The position numbers were made by a program, and so were the translations under genes. DNA of 64,000 nucleotides, taken from contig NW_005179003.1 of the NCBI RefSeq assembly GCF_000350225.1, positions 94,255-158,254 on the forward strand, in the 5' to 3' direction. The stretch is from Chondrus crispus (lineage: Eukaryota; Rhodophyta; Florideophyceae; Gigartinales; Gigartinaceae). The notes below the pieces were generated by a model. It made no database searches and had not been told where the DNA came from. It saw only the letters and a list, made by a program, of their open reading frames with translations. How positions within the stretch are numbered: position 1 is the first letter of the stretch; every line of letters begins with the position of its first letter. Shown piece after piece: positions 54,755-63,811 of the stretch.

Positions 54755-55578
54755 AGGGCGATGTCCTCGCTTACATCGGATACCTGCATCTCGAGGGGCG
54801 CATAGGTCCGACATCGATCGCCCAATACGTAACAGCGGTCTCGCGTTACCATGAACTCCTCCATGCACCATCGCCCACTCACACGCCCCTCGTCTCCGCC
54901 CTGGAAGGGGCCTACGCAAACAAGCACGACCTCAAAGGGGTCGTGAAGAGTGCACGTATCAGTCTCTCCGCCGGCCTGGTGAGGCAATTGGTCGTCTATG
55001 GCCTGCAGACCTCCGACGTCGAAGAGGTCGGGTACTGTGCTTGTGTGCTCTTCGCTTTCGCCTTTCAGTGTCGCTCCGTATCAGTTGCGCATCTCAAGGA
55101 CAGGGACATCACGGTCTCTCCGATGCTCGTGACGGCCGTTTTGACTCACCGCAAGGGCAAATCGCGCTCCCGGGCACTGCGGCCACTGCACCTGCAGTTG
55201 CCGACCAACCCTACTTGGACACAAGCCGACTCTCCCAACGTACTACTTCGCAAGTGGGTCTCCGTTCGGCCGGCGAACCTCGGAATTTTCAACCTTCACG
55301 ACGCTCAGAAGCTCGGAACCGCCGACCTGGGTATGGCCTTGGAACATGCGCTTGCTCTGGTGAATGTCAAGGCACCGTCAGGATGTTACTATGCCTCGCA
55401 TAGCGCGCGCATTGGAGGTTTTAATGAGCTCTTGGTGCTGCATTTCACGCGGGAATGGATCATGAACCGGCTCGATTGGGCCTCGCATAACATGTTCAGT
55501 GTCTACTTTGACGGTCGCATTTCTGTCACCGCCGCTTCGGAGTGGTTCTCTGCGCATATGCGGACACCACCCGTCTAG
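54755..55578 (+). pseudogene. tyrosine recombinase of the DIRS-type element
   Basis: An N-terminal SAM-like core-binding part (YIGYLHLEGRIGPTSIAQYVTAVSRYHELL, split across 54765-54855) leads into the catalytic part. There an arginine-containing FQCRSVSVAHLK block lies near 55065, and the ASHSARIGGFNEL box near 55391 gives the H-X-X-R pair. In DIRS elements this enzyme integrates circular cDNA by site-specific recombination. It replaces the DDE integrase of LTR elements. Confidence 0.8.
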
Positions 55579-55630
55579 CGCATCTCCCTGCATCAAGCTA
55601 TGGATTTTCTATTTGCCCCCTTCGCGTCAA

Positions 55631-55794
55631 TGTACACTGTGTGTATTGGGGTGAAACTCCACGGGAAATAGCACGCGTCTGTAAGCACGTACTGACAACC
55701 GGGCGTCTCGCTGTACCCGCCTCGCTGCCGACCCATAAGCAATAGAAGCGAGCTGTCCTATCCCGCTACCTCTCCTCCCCATGTCTATTTCTCT
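55631..55794 (+). repeat. right terminal direct repeat of the DIRS-type element
   Basis: Copy of 51491-51654. It starts about 53 bp after the recombinase stop and marks the right edge of the element as far as can be seen. Confidence 0.85.
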
Positions 55795-56014
55795 CCCACC
55801 CATCCCCGGCACTGCTGCTCTCGTGTCGTGTCTCCTTTTTCATCATGTCTTTTTCTCTTTCTTTGTTTTCCTTTTGAATGTTTCGTCCTTTTTAATGTTT
55901 GATTCGTCCTGTTCTATTGTAGCGCTACTGTAGCATGTTGGATCCTGTTTAGCTGATGTCCCACTGACCATCAACCATCGTAAAACTACGAATATCTTCA
56001 GTCTATATACAGTG

Positions 56015-56566
56015 TTCGTTCGCACATTTCATTTTATTTCTTTGCTTCTTTATTTCATTTAATTAATGTTCATCCAATGCAATCCATGCTCTGTGAACTG
56101 CACAGCATGACTTTATGCTGACGTTTCTACAACGAGAGATGACGTGTTGGGCTAAAATTGAATATTGAAATATACAGGCAAAATCAAATGCGAACAGTAT
56201 TGGTTCGTACTATTCCATATATTTTCTTTGCTTATTTATCCCCTTTAATTAATGGTCGGTCATTGCGAAGACATGCTCTGTTAACTGCAGAGCATGACGT
56301 GTCGTCATAATGACGTTTCTACACCGCGGGATGACGTGTTGGGTTAAAATTGAATATTAAAATGTATGTCCCAAATCAAATGCGCACAGTAGTTGTTCGT
56401 ACTATTTCATATATTTTCTTTGGCAGTCTATCATGGTCAGGGATTCATAATCTGCGGACTGCAGAGCATGACGTAATATTCACGTTTCTACGCCGCAGGA
56501 TGACATGTTACGTTAAAATAGAATTTTAAATATATATATTTTCGAACCAAATGCAAACAGTAAATT
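56015..56566. repeat. three-copy ~190-bp satellite with hairpin core
   Basis: Units at 56015-56203, 56204-56395 and 56396-56566, each starting TTCGT(T/A)C and ending in a (C/G)AACAGTA-like tail. Every unit holds a core such as CATGCTCTG-TTAACTG-CAGAGCATG (an inverted repeat), then GACGTTTCTAC and GATGA(C/T)(G/A)TGTT. The third unit is shorter and more diverged. There is no coding potential. Confidence 0.8.
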
Positions 56567-56570
56567 ACAT

Positions 56571-56745
56571 ATCATCGGACATTCCCAACGTCGCACCATT
56601 TTCAAGGAGACTGATGAAGGTGTCGCGAACAAGTTGGTTTACGCCATTTCCAAGGGCCTCTCTGTTATACCTTGCATTGGCGAACTGTTGGAAGAGCGCG
56701 ATGCAGGGAAGATTGTTGAGGTCAACGAGCGCTTTTCTCATAAGT
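56571..56745 (+). pseudogene. triosephosphate isomerase gene fragment
   Basis: One frame reads IIGHSQRRTIFKETDEGVA, then LSVIPCIGELLEERDAGK. These are two hallmark blocks of triosephosphate isomerase: the GHSERR region and the CIGE region. CIGE includes the neighbourhood of the active site, but the catalytic Glu of AYEP lies further on and is not present. The enzyme interconverts the two triose phosphates of glycolysis and, in plants and algae, of the plastid. The fragment is about 58 residues. It begins directly after the satellite, without a start codon or a visible splice site, and loses similarity near 56745. It is a captured or leftover gene piece, not a working gene. Confidence 0.8.
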
Positions 56746-58415
56746 TTCGAACGCAGTCACGCATAGCAATTTTCTGTCGTAGATATTGAGGCTTTCACAC
56801 TCCCATGTGTAAGGTGCACAACATATTGACAGAAATTTTTAAAAATGGCTCACGACCGAGTCAAATCCATACGCTCGGTGCTGTCTATAGAGCCTCCGTA
56901 ATTATTTTTTACGTTCTCCTGTTCTATCCCTATACCGAGGCTACAGTGCTCCTCGCCCTCGCATGTGTTATTCTTACGTGAAAGCTAAACCATCTCTTCT
57001 CTGTTGTGAAAACTCGAAACTGATTTATGTATCACGCCTTCAAGCGAGCTTTCTCGCGTCTGCCTCGAAGTAACAATAGGTTTTCACAAGACTAAAAAGG
57101 ACGTGAGATGAGCGGATAGAATTAAAACCTCGAGGTCTCTGGAACAGCGGACAGTCATGTCATTCTGCCACGTGTCATACACGACGTCGTCATCGATCGC
57201 TTCCTTCGACAAATAAAAACCACGTTCTGGTAGGAAACAATTGCTTGAGATGCTTTTGGGGCGTAAGTGATGTCTTTCAATGGGGAAGGTAGCGTAGCGT
57301 ACCATCTCACGATCTTGAAGATGATATGAACTCTAATCTATGTACTGTGTGTTCTAGAGCATGGCAGAAATTCCGTACTCATGTCGGTCTTCTGCACGTA
57401 AAATCCTGCAGGCAAAATCCATCTCCAAATCGCATCTACAGTCCGTCTCAGGACGTCTTAGGACGTCTCAGGACGTCAGCGCGCGATTGCCTTTCACACT
57501 TGTTCCCGACGCTTGATGCGTTAAACAATAGTTGAGAGTTGTTTGTTTCTTCTCCCGTCATCCTCATCAGATAATACAGCAAGTACTAATTGTTGACGGA
57601 ACGTGAGGGGAGGAAGTGGGAATCTTAAAAGAAACAAGGGACAATGAGCAAGAGTAGACGGTGTGTGCGACAGACAACAAGAAGGGGTACCTATCTGGGG
57701 TTTATTTCAGCGGAAATGGGAAGGAAGAGAAAGCCGTGGTAGTGGTGGTGGTGGCTGTCGCGAGGCGGGGCCCTGTGGTGCATAGCTGGCTAGATTTGCG
57801 ATGCCGCATACCCCCAGGGTCTCTTGCGGAGTGTGTTTCATTCGGGTATCGTCTTCCCTTGGACTGGTACCCGTGCACTAGAAAACTTGAGGCAGCACGG
57901 AACGCGTAGCTCGAATTACTGGGGCAGAAGCCGATTCGCTGTTTATCGGAAACCGCCTAATAACCAATCCATGTTGCTGATAAAGGAAATTGCGCTACTC
58001 TTCACAAAGACAATGGCCAGCGTTGCCGAGTCTGTTTCGAGGCACTGCATTCGTGTTCATCGCATTTGAATGCATGCTAGTGTGCAGCATCCTTGATACG
58101 CCCGGCTGCGGCTGCAAAGTCCCCCTCCATTGCGCCGCATGTATCTTCGAGGCACGAAAACTCTGAGCAATTCCGCCGCCGACAGTCGGGTGTCCAGCAG
58201 GAACGATTGTTTCGGCGTGGTGCGTTGTAAGGAAGTCGTCGACGCAGCCTGAGAGCTGGGAAGTATTAGCACGGGAGTTGGCTTCGAATGCCACGAGGAG
58301 ATTGCATGATTTGTCTGAGAAACTGCAGCGGCGTGGCCGACTGGCGCAGGTGACAGGCAGTGGTCGCGCGAAGGAATGTGTTGCTCCCAAATATGGACCA
58401 GATTGTATCGCCTTT
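56746..58415. other. unassigned stretch
   Basis: About 1.7 kb without a confident gene. GGACGTC occurs in a small tandem (CAGGACGTCTTAGGACGTCTCAGGACGTC) near 57448-57476. Minus-strand frames at 57084-57305 and 57995-58390 have no recognised domain. The second could be more of the decayed gene to its right. Confidence 0.35.
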
Positions 58416-58790
58416 CTAGATCGCTCGACGCTCAGAGGTGACGTTAGTAGTTTTGCTAAACTCTCGGCTGGGGAGGGAGGGGAGGAGGAGGTCGAGGTGG
58501 GAGTGGCGCGCGAGAACGAGGGCCTCGAGAAGGAAGTAGAGCTGGTTGCCGACGCCGCCGTGCGTGATGGCCATTAAGATGGTGTTTGGACGGCGGGTGA
58601 CCACGCGCATGGGGGGATCGTGGCTGGGTGGTGGCCGGTAGAGGATACGGCAGCTATGAGGTTGCGGGGCGGGGGGGTGTTGCACAGTGCGCGCGGGGGG
58701 AAAGGACGCTAGAGTAGAGCAGGCCGCAGACGACGAGGATGGCGAGCGTGCGGCGCACGATGGCGCGTCGCGGCTTAGTGGAACATCGAG
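58416..58790 (-). pseudogene. 5' fragment of a fucosyltransferase-like gene
   Basis: On the minus strand a segment RRAIVRRTLAILVVCGLLYSSVL (split 58700-58790) looks like the signal-anchor of a type II Golgi enzyme. In another frame, after a C-homopolymer near 58670, the sequence MAITHGGVGNQLYFLLEALVLA (starting near 58575) follows. GGxGNQL is the N-terminal motif of GT11/O-fucosyltransferase-like glycosyltransferases. The frame then runs out near 58460 without the sugar-nucleotide-binding motifs. The fit suggests a broken or truncated host gene with a frameshift in the C run. Family assignment rests on one motif. Confidence 0.35.
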
Positions 58791-59010
58791 GTCAAGGCCG
58801 AACGCGTGTCCCACAGCGACGCACGCGGGAGCCAAGCCTGCGTCCAGCGTGGTAGCCTTGTGCAGAAACCAGCGCGCGACCTCGGTCTTGCCGCACGCGA
58901 AGAAGTATTAGCTGACGGCCATCCAGCTGACGGTGCTCTTCGGATCGCAGTCCACCAGCGAGAGGGCTTCTTGCGGACGATGAATAACTGCGCCCGGCTT
59001 GCGAAATTCG
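58780..59010 (-). pseudogene. CDC16/APC6 TPR fragment with in-frame stop
   Basis: The minus-strand frame reads ...DPKSTVSWMAVS, a TAA stop (58909-58911), YFFACGKTEVARWFLHKATTLDAGLAPACVAVGHAFGL. This is the highly conserved middle of the anaphase-promoting complex subunit CDC16 (APC6), whose family consensus has VSWFAVG, ARRYLSKATTL and PAWIAYGHSFA. CDC16 is a TPR scaffold of the E3 ligase that triggers chromosome segregation. Only one TPR pair is present, and there is no continuation on either side. It abuts the glycosyltransferase-like fragment in the same orientation, so the two may have been joined by rearrangement. A functional CDC16 must lie elsewhere. Confidence 0.75.
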
Positions 59011-59128
59011 ACGAGCTATGACGAGATGAGGGAATGAATGCCTCTCCGGTGGCACTCCGCACGAACTGCGGCGGGGGGATGTTACTGCAGTGGCACTCCA
59101 CACGTGATACTGTACGACAGAACTGCAT

Positions 59129-59313
59129 GGTTGACCCAGAGTTCCGCCCTGCTGTACCTACTGTTAAAGTACATACACACTACAGTAATAGTGACTATAC
59201 GCCTGCAGAAATGAGAAATGATTTCAGCACTTGTGAGCAAAAGACATTACACTGAAAATTCTTTTGCAGAATTCTGCAATGGATGTCAGCTCAACATTCC
59301 CCATATCCCACTA
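59129..59313. other. short flank of pogo-2
   Basis: TTGCAGAATTCTGCAA at about 59264-59279 resembles the words seen near 11730-11800, next to pogo-1. No gene is present. Confidence 0.4.
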
Positions 59314-59515
59314 CACCCAGTTACTGTCATTAGTGTCACCTACAGTATTTTTCAGGGAACATTTTTGAGGTAACTTACATGATTTACTGTCGGTGACAGT
59401 ATTCCCCTGGTGACACTGTTTTACGTCTGTTTCTAATTATTGTTGGTGACTCTAATTTCAAATTTCAAATTAGCGTCACTGGCAGCAACTGCCGGAACTG
59501 CTACACTCTACTACA

Positions 59516-61189
59516 TCATTGATTGTGATCATATACATAGATGTCAACAGTTCCAGGTACAACAGGTTCTCCGTTATAATGGTTCCGGTACTTGTTGATA
59601 ATGTTCTGTAACTTCTGAAACAGCTGACGTTCCTCCCATAAACCATTCGTGCTTAAAGCCATCCCTGTCCTCACCATCGCCTTGCGAGGAAACTTCATAC
59701 CCTCACTATCCTTTTTCTCATTGACCTCACGCACAGCAGCACTCGCGAGTCTCAGAAAAAAAGATTTCCCAGGATTAGCCAGCTTTCCAGAACCATCCGT
59801 CCACCTTCCCTCCATGATCATCTGCATTTTAAATGCCTCCCATCTCGTACACCATGCTCGCTTGATTTTTTGTATTACAAAAGAATCGCAAGGTTGAATT
59901 AAATGTGTGGCATTCTTAGGAAAGTATCTTATTTCAGTATTAATCCCAATGGCAGCTTGGGAAAGTGCGACTGTGTTGTTATGGCCGCTACAGTTATGGA
60001 CATACAGTATGCGCTTTCGGCCATCTGGCAATGCTCTAATAACACGTCGTTTTTGCATCCATTGATGCATTACCTGCGAATCCATCCAGCCTTTAGGTCG
60101 GCTACGGTAGGAGATACCTGGGACATTGTCAGGTACACCACGGATAGGATAACTCCGGCATTGATTTTTGAAAACCATAAACGGATTCTCGATTTTTGCC
60201 TCAACACCTCCACTGAGCCTTACCAACATAGTCATTCCCTCTCCTCCAGATGCCACATCTGCATACTAAATTTCTTCATTTCCCATAAATCGCAGCCTGC
60301 GCCCGTTATCATAGTTGATCACAAAGTGTGTCTCATCAGCGTTGCTCACATCGCTTTCGTTTAGTGTGCCAGCGCGAAACTCACGACAAAGCTGCCCGAG
60401 ATGAAAAGAGACTTCCTTTTCTATGAAAGCCTCCTTGGCTGGGCTCGTCAACAGCTTTTCCGTATGGGCTCGACTCACAATACAAAAACGATCAGCAAAT
60501 GTCTGAATCCATCGGGCATTTATCTTCATGATTATGGGAACATCTGTGCGCGGATCCATAAAATTTAGAGAGTACGACGGGGATGTACTGTGTTTGATGA
60601 GGTGCACTGCCAGTGCACGAAGGTTCCGCAAATTAAACTTGACCCCCAATCTCCTCAAACGATCAAACTCTTCAACCAAATCCTTGTGTAGAGCCAAAAC
60701 CCAGGCTTCTCTTTTACGTCCCCTACCAGAGCGTGCTTTAGTAAATACTCGCGTGAAACCGTTACGCAAAACACGCGTGATGGAGCATCTTTTGCCTTGT
60801 AAAACCACCTTGCCTTCTTTATCCGTAAAATCTGACCTCGACTTCCAAATGCGGCTTGCCCGCACAAGGTTTGCGTTTCGGGTTCCGCGAAAAAGATCCG
60901 GGAATTCGGCAACGGTTTTAGATGCGATACATGTTTCCCCGTCTGTCCGTACAGCCTGAAGAATCCATTTAACGATAGTCAATCGTTGTGACTGCGTCAA
61001 AACGCGCTGCAAGCTACGCTTTTTTGTCGTGTCTGTAGTTGGAACTTCGTTCCTGTTGATTACAGATGCATTGGATGCATCTGTATTTGTCCCCGGGTTC
61101 GTGGTCGTCGAATGGCCTTGGTTCAATTTGCCATTGGGAAGCTTTGCGCTCTCGAGAGCGGCAATAATAGGGGAACCCGATGCCGGCAT
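59516..61189 (-). pseudogene. CENP-B-like transposase, one in-frame stop
   Basis: One frame of 558 codons from the ATG at 61189, broken only by TAG at 60266-60268. The reading is ...FMGNEEI-stop-YADMASGGEGMTMLVRL, where a sense codon (lysine in related proteins) is expected. The N-terminal part is a helix-turn-helix DNA-binding region. The DDE_1 core has SNADETHF (first acidic residue) and LIQPCDSFVIQKIK (third). At the second site it reads LYVHNCSGHN, where relatives have VDNCSGHN, so the catalytic aspartate is replaced by histidine. Both changes should inactivate it. It was probably a cut-and-paste enzyme acting at TA sites. The rest is well kept, so the loss is recent. Confidence 0.88.
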
Positions 61190-61720
61190 TGGGAGGAGAG
61201 GGAATGAAGCGAAGGTGGTGGGAAGAGGGAGAGGGAAGTGAAAGTGGTGGGAGGAGGGAGATGGACGTGAACGGAGGGGAGGAACGTGAAGTTTTTGGGA
61301 GGAGGGAGAGGGACGTGATCGGAGGGGGAGAGACTTGAAAGTGGTGGGAGGAGAGAAAGGGACTTGAAGGTGGCGGGAGGAGAGAGAAGGACGTGAACAT
61401 TTATGGGAGAGAGGAGAGGGTCTTGAACGTGGTGGAAGGAGGGTGAGGGATGATGATACTGGTGGGAAGAGGGGAGCGGCGTGAACGTGGTGGGAGGATG
61501 GTGATGGACGTGGACGTGGTGGGAGGAGGGGGAGCGACGTGAACGTGATGGGAAGAGAGCGATAGATGATGATAGTGGTGGGAAGAGGGGAGCGACGTGA
61601 ACGTGGTGGGAGGATGGTGATGGACGTGGACGTGGTGGGATGAGGGGGAGCGACGTGAACGTGGTGGGAGGAGGGGGAAGATTGTGATCGTGGTGGGGGG
61701 AGGGAGAGGGACGCGAAAGC
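61190..61720. repeat. purine-rich minisatellite in the pogo-2 leader
   Basis: About 16 diverged units of roughly 30-35 bp with the core GTGGTGGGAGGAGGGAGAGG followed by GACGTGAAC. The array fills the space between the transposase start (61189) and the right end of the element. It is strongly strand-asymmetric (G/A on the plus strand), so it could form triplex or quadruplex structures. Antisense it is open for 236 codons as a Pro/Ser/His repeat. Confidence 0.85.
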
Positions 61721-62112
61721 GGTGTGGCGAATTGAGATCTGGTATCTTTTTCGATGTAATGCCTTTTTTGCCGGTTGGTGATGTTTCGTCCAAATTGTGA
61801 AACCATGCAGTATTTCGGTTGCAGACGCAACATGTACTGTAAAATTTTGCGTATTGTGAGCTCAACAGATCTGTCGCCACGTTCCGGATTTTTCGTGGCA
61901 ATACCGTCACACCCGTTTGGAGGAATTGTGACACTAATTTCAATTGGCCGTTTTTCAAATCACCGTTTTAGTGTCAGTGTTACTATTTCGCGTTGTTACT
62001 CTAACTTATTGGTTACACTAATGACAGTAACTGGGTGTAGTTAGTGAAGAGCCGTGAGAAAGTATTTGAGGACAGGTGTCTTGGAAAATCGCAGGAACTT
62101 GACATTGTGACC

Positions 62113-62991
62113 ATGGCGACCTCACACGCAAGCAATCTGCCTCCGCCCACCTCAAAAAACCAACGCACAGGCGCAATGGCGACTGTAGAGGAAGAGACGG
62201 GTTTGCCCGCGTCAAGCAGTGGCGAAGGCGATGAGCGTATGGGAAGAAGTGATCGACACTCGCGGGTTTCCGTTCAAGAAGACCTTATTATTGTGCGAGA
62301 GGTTGCCGCTTCTGGTGCTCACACTGCAACTTATGAACATACTAGGTCTCTATTTCAACGTGCGGCGGATATTTGCAACGAAAATGAAGCCATGAAAAAG
62401 AATCTGACCTGGAAGCAGCTACAAGATCGTTACAGAAGGCTTCAGGCTTGTTTTGACAAGGAGGATGGCCTCACTCACAACCGATCTGGTATTGGTGGGG
62501 GAGGGCTTAGCGAATTGAATGAGCTTCTCTCTCAAATGCGTGAGGCCAGAGACGATCTCCGTGCCAGGCGAAACCGCGAAAAAGACAAGGTCGCTAAAAA
62601 TGAAGAAGAAAAGGAGCGTATCGGTCGAGATCTAGTTGCCGCTTCCATGATGAGAGGCAAGCGTCTGAAGTCCGACTACAGGAGCGATGGGAATGATAGC
62701 GTCAGCGACTCCGATGGTACTCCGCGGATGCGTACGAAGCGCAAGAAGATGATGGCTTCAGGTTTTCGAGGAGAGTTAGCGGCGTTTGGGGAACAACTGA
62801 AAGAGAGCGACTTGGCAAGAATTGAATTGGAACGCGAGCAGTTGGCCTTGCAGTGCGAACGCTTCGCTGCTGATCGCATTGACAGGGAGAGAGATAGAGA
62901 CGAGCGTGCAGCAGAACGTGAGGCCTTGCACAAGCTCGAGCTAGAGAAGCTTAAAGTCTTGATGGAAGCTTTTACAAGTAAGCGCGAATAA
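62113..62991 (+). CDS. Myb/SANT-like DNA-binding protein with coiled coil
   Basis: An intact single-exon gene of 292 residues from the ATG at 62113, chosen for its context (GACCATGGCG). The frame is open 23 codons further upstream, to 62044, only seven bases from pogo-2. Residues about 58-140 are a Myb/SANT-like trihelix segment (EDLIIVREVAASGAHTATYE then NLTWKQLQDRYRRLQACF), with tryptophan and aromatic residues at helix positions. A basic nuclear-type stretch (MRTKRKKM) lies near residue 225. The last 80 residues are a long charged coiled coil (LARIELEREQLALQCERF ...). This suggests a dimeric nuclear DNA-binding protein. Such proteins may be host regulators or may accompany transposons. AATAAA overlaps the stop codon. 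Confidence 0.7.
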   Translation: MATSHASNLPPPTSKNQRTGAMATVEEETGLPASSSGEGDERMGRSDRHSRVSVQEDLIIVREVAASGAHTATYEHTRSLFQRAADICNENEAMKKNLTWKQLQDRYRRLQACFDKEDGLTHNRSGIGGGGLSELNELLSQMREARDDLRARRNREKDKVAKNEEEKERIGRDLVAASMMRGKRLKSDYRSDGNDSVSDSDGTPRMRTKRKKMMASGFRGELAAFGEQLKESDLARIELEREQLALQCERFAADRIDRERDRDERAAEREALHKLELEKLKVLMEAFTSKRE

Positions 62992-63024
62992 ATATTTCTG
63001 AGCCAAGCAAAAACTAGGCCACGG

Positions 63025-63811
63025 TCATCGCATTAGATGCGAGGCCGCCGTCGGCAGTGCCGCATGTGGCCATGAGGAGGAGGACGACGAAGCGGGTTGG
63101 GTGCAGGGGGCGCATGGTGGAACGCAACGGGAGAGAGGGACACCGCGAGCGCTCAGGAGCATTTCCGGCCCGCGCGCGCAGCGCCATCGAGGCAGGCGGC
63201 GACGTAGCAGCGGAGCGTCTCTGACGGGGGGAGCAGGGATTCTCGCAGGCGGTAGGCGCGCGACGCGACGAGCACGACGAGGGCCTTGACAGGTATGGTC
63301 TGCGAGAGATGGCGGTGGAGGCGGGGGCGGGGGTGGTTGTGCAAGGGCGTCTGTGAGGGCTCCTGCAAAACTCGGGACGAACGGGCGATGGTGGAGGTGG
63401 CGTGCTACGCGGCAGACGCGCGAGGCGAGGGTGGGGGGCTGCGGTGCGAGTAGGTGGCCGGCGAGGAGGAGGAGGTGGGCGACGGCGCGTTGCGAGGAGG
63501 CTGGGCGGGCGCAGGCGGCGGCGAGCGCGGCAAGCTGGTCATGGTGGCACGCCGCTGCATAGATGCGAACGACAGCGGCGCGGTGTGCAACCTGCTCCAG
63601 TTGGGCCTGGTGCGAAGCCTTGGCGCGCGCCTCCAGCTCTGCGGACGTCGGGCGCACCTACGACCCGCCCAGCGAGATTTTGTGACGTTCTGGGTGGTGC
63701 AGGGCAAGGATGTTGTGTCGCTCTACAACGATGAGACAGTACTGGGCAGGGGGAGAGGGGGAGAGAAACTGGATATGGCATTGCTGGCCGGAAGACATAT
63801 CTCATAAACAT
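63025..63811 (-). pseudogene. alanine-rich helical protein remnant
   Basis: The minus-strand frame 63025-63657 has an alanine/leucine-rich helical part (AELEARAKASHQAQLEQVAHRAAVVRIYAAA, in two pieces) and then a poly-proline stretch. Past it a second frame gives a hydrophobic ALVVLVASRAY segment (near 63270) and ESLLPPSETLRCYVAACLDGAARAGRK. The break falls in the C-rich run near 63310-63345. The helical part is compatible with TPR-like repeats, but I do not recognise the protein. High GC content makes chance open frames likely, so confidence is low. Confidence 0.25.

Larger units (their letters stand above)
51396..55794 (+). mobile_element. PAT/DIRS-like tyrosine-recombinase retrotransposon
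   Basis: A plus-strand element with a gag-like region (51726-52407), an RT-RNase H region (52716-54553) and a tyrosine recombinase (about 54755-55578). Direct repeats of 164 bp lie at 51491-51654 and 55631-55794, with about nine mismatches. The order RT-RNase H-tyrosine recombinase, without integrase or LTRs, is the hallmark of the DIRS order. Direct rather than inverted terminal repeats point to the PAT/Ngaro-type layout. It is broken, with a few breaks. The high similarity of its repeats suggests it is not ancient. Confidence 0.82.
59314..62037 (-). mobile_element. pogo/CENP-B-like DNA transposon 2
   Basis: A 2.7-kb element. The left end CACCCAGTTACTGTCATTAG, followed by TGTCACC, is mirrored at the right by GGTTACACTAATGACAG, then TAACTGGGTG. 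The terminal inverted repeats are about 27 bp with one mismatch. Both sides carry TA (59312-59313 and 62038-62039). The transposase on the minus strand has one in-frame stop and a changed catalytic residue. The leader contains a 0.5-kb purine-rich minisatellite. It is a different family from pogo-1 but belongs to the same superfamily. Confidence 0.92.

Noticed and set aside
57084-57305. 73-codon minus-strand frame between the isomerase fragment and the right-hand pseudogenes
   Set aside because: Short, no domain, no signal peptide and no flanking signals.
61123-61833. Minus-strand Pro/Ser/His-rich repeat protein of 236 residues
   Set aside because: It is produced by the purine-rich minisatellite and overlaps the transposase start. 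There is no support for translation.
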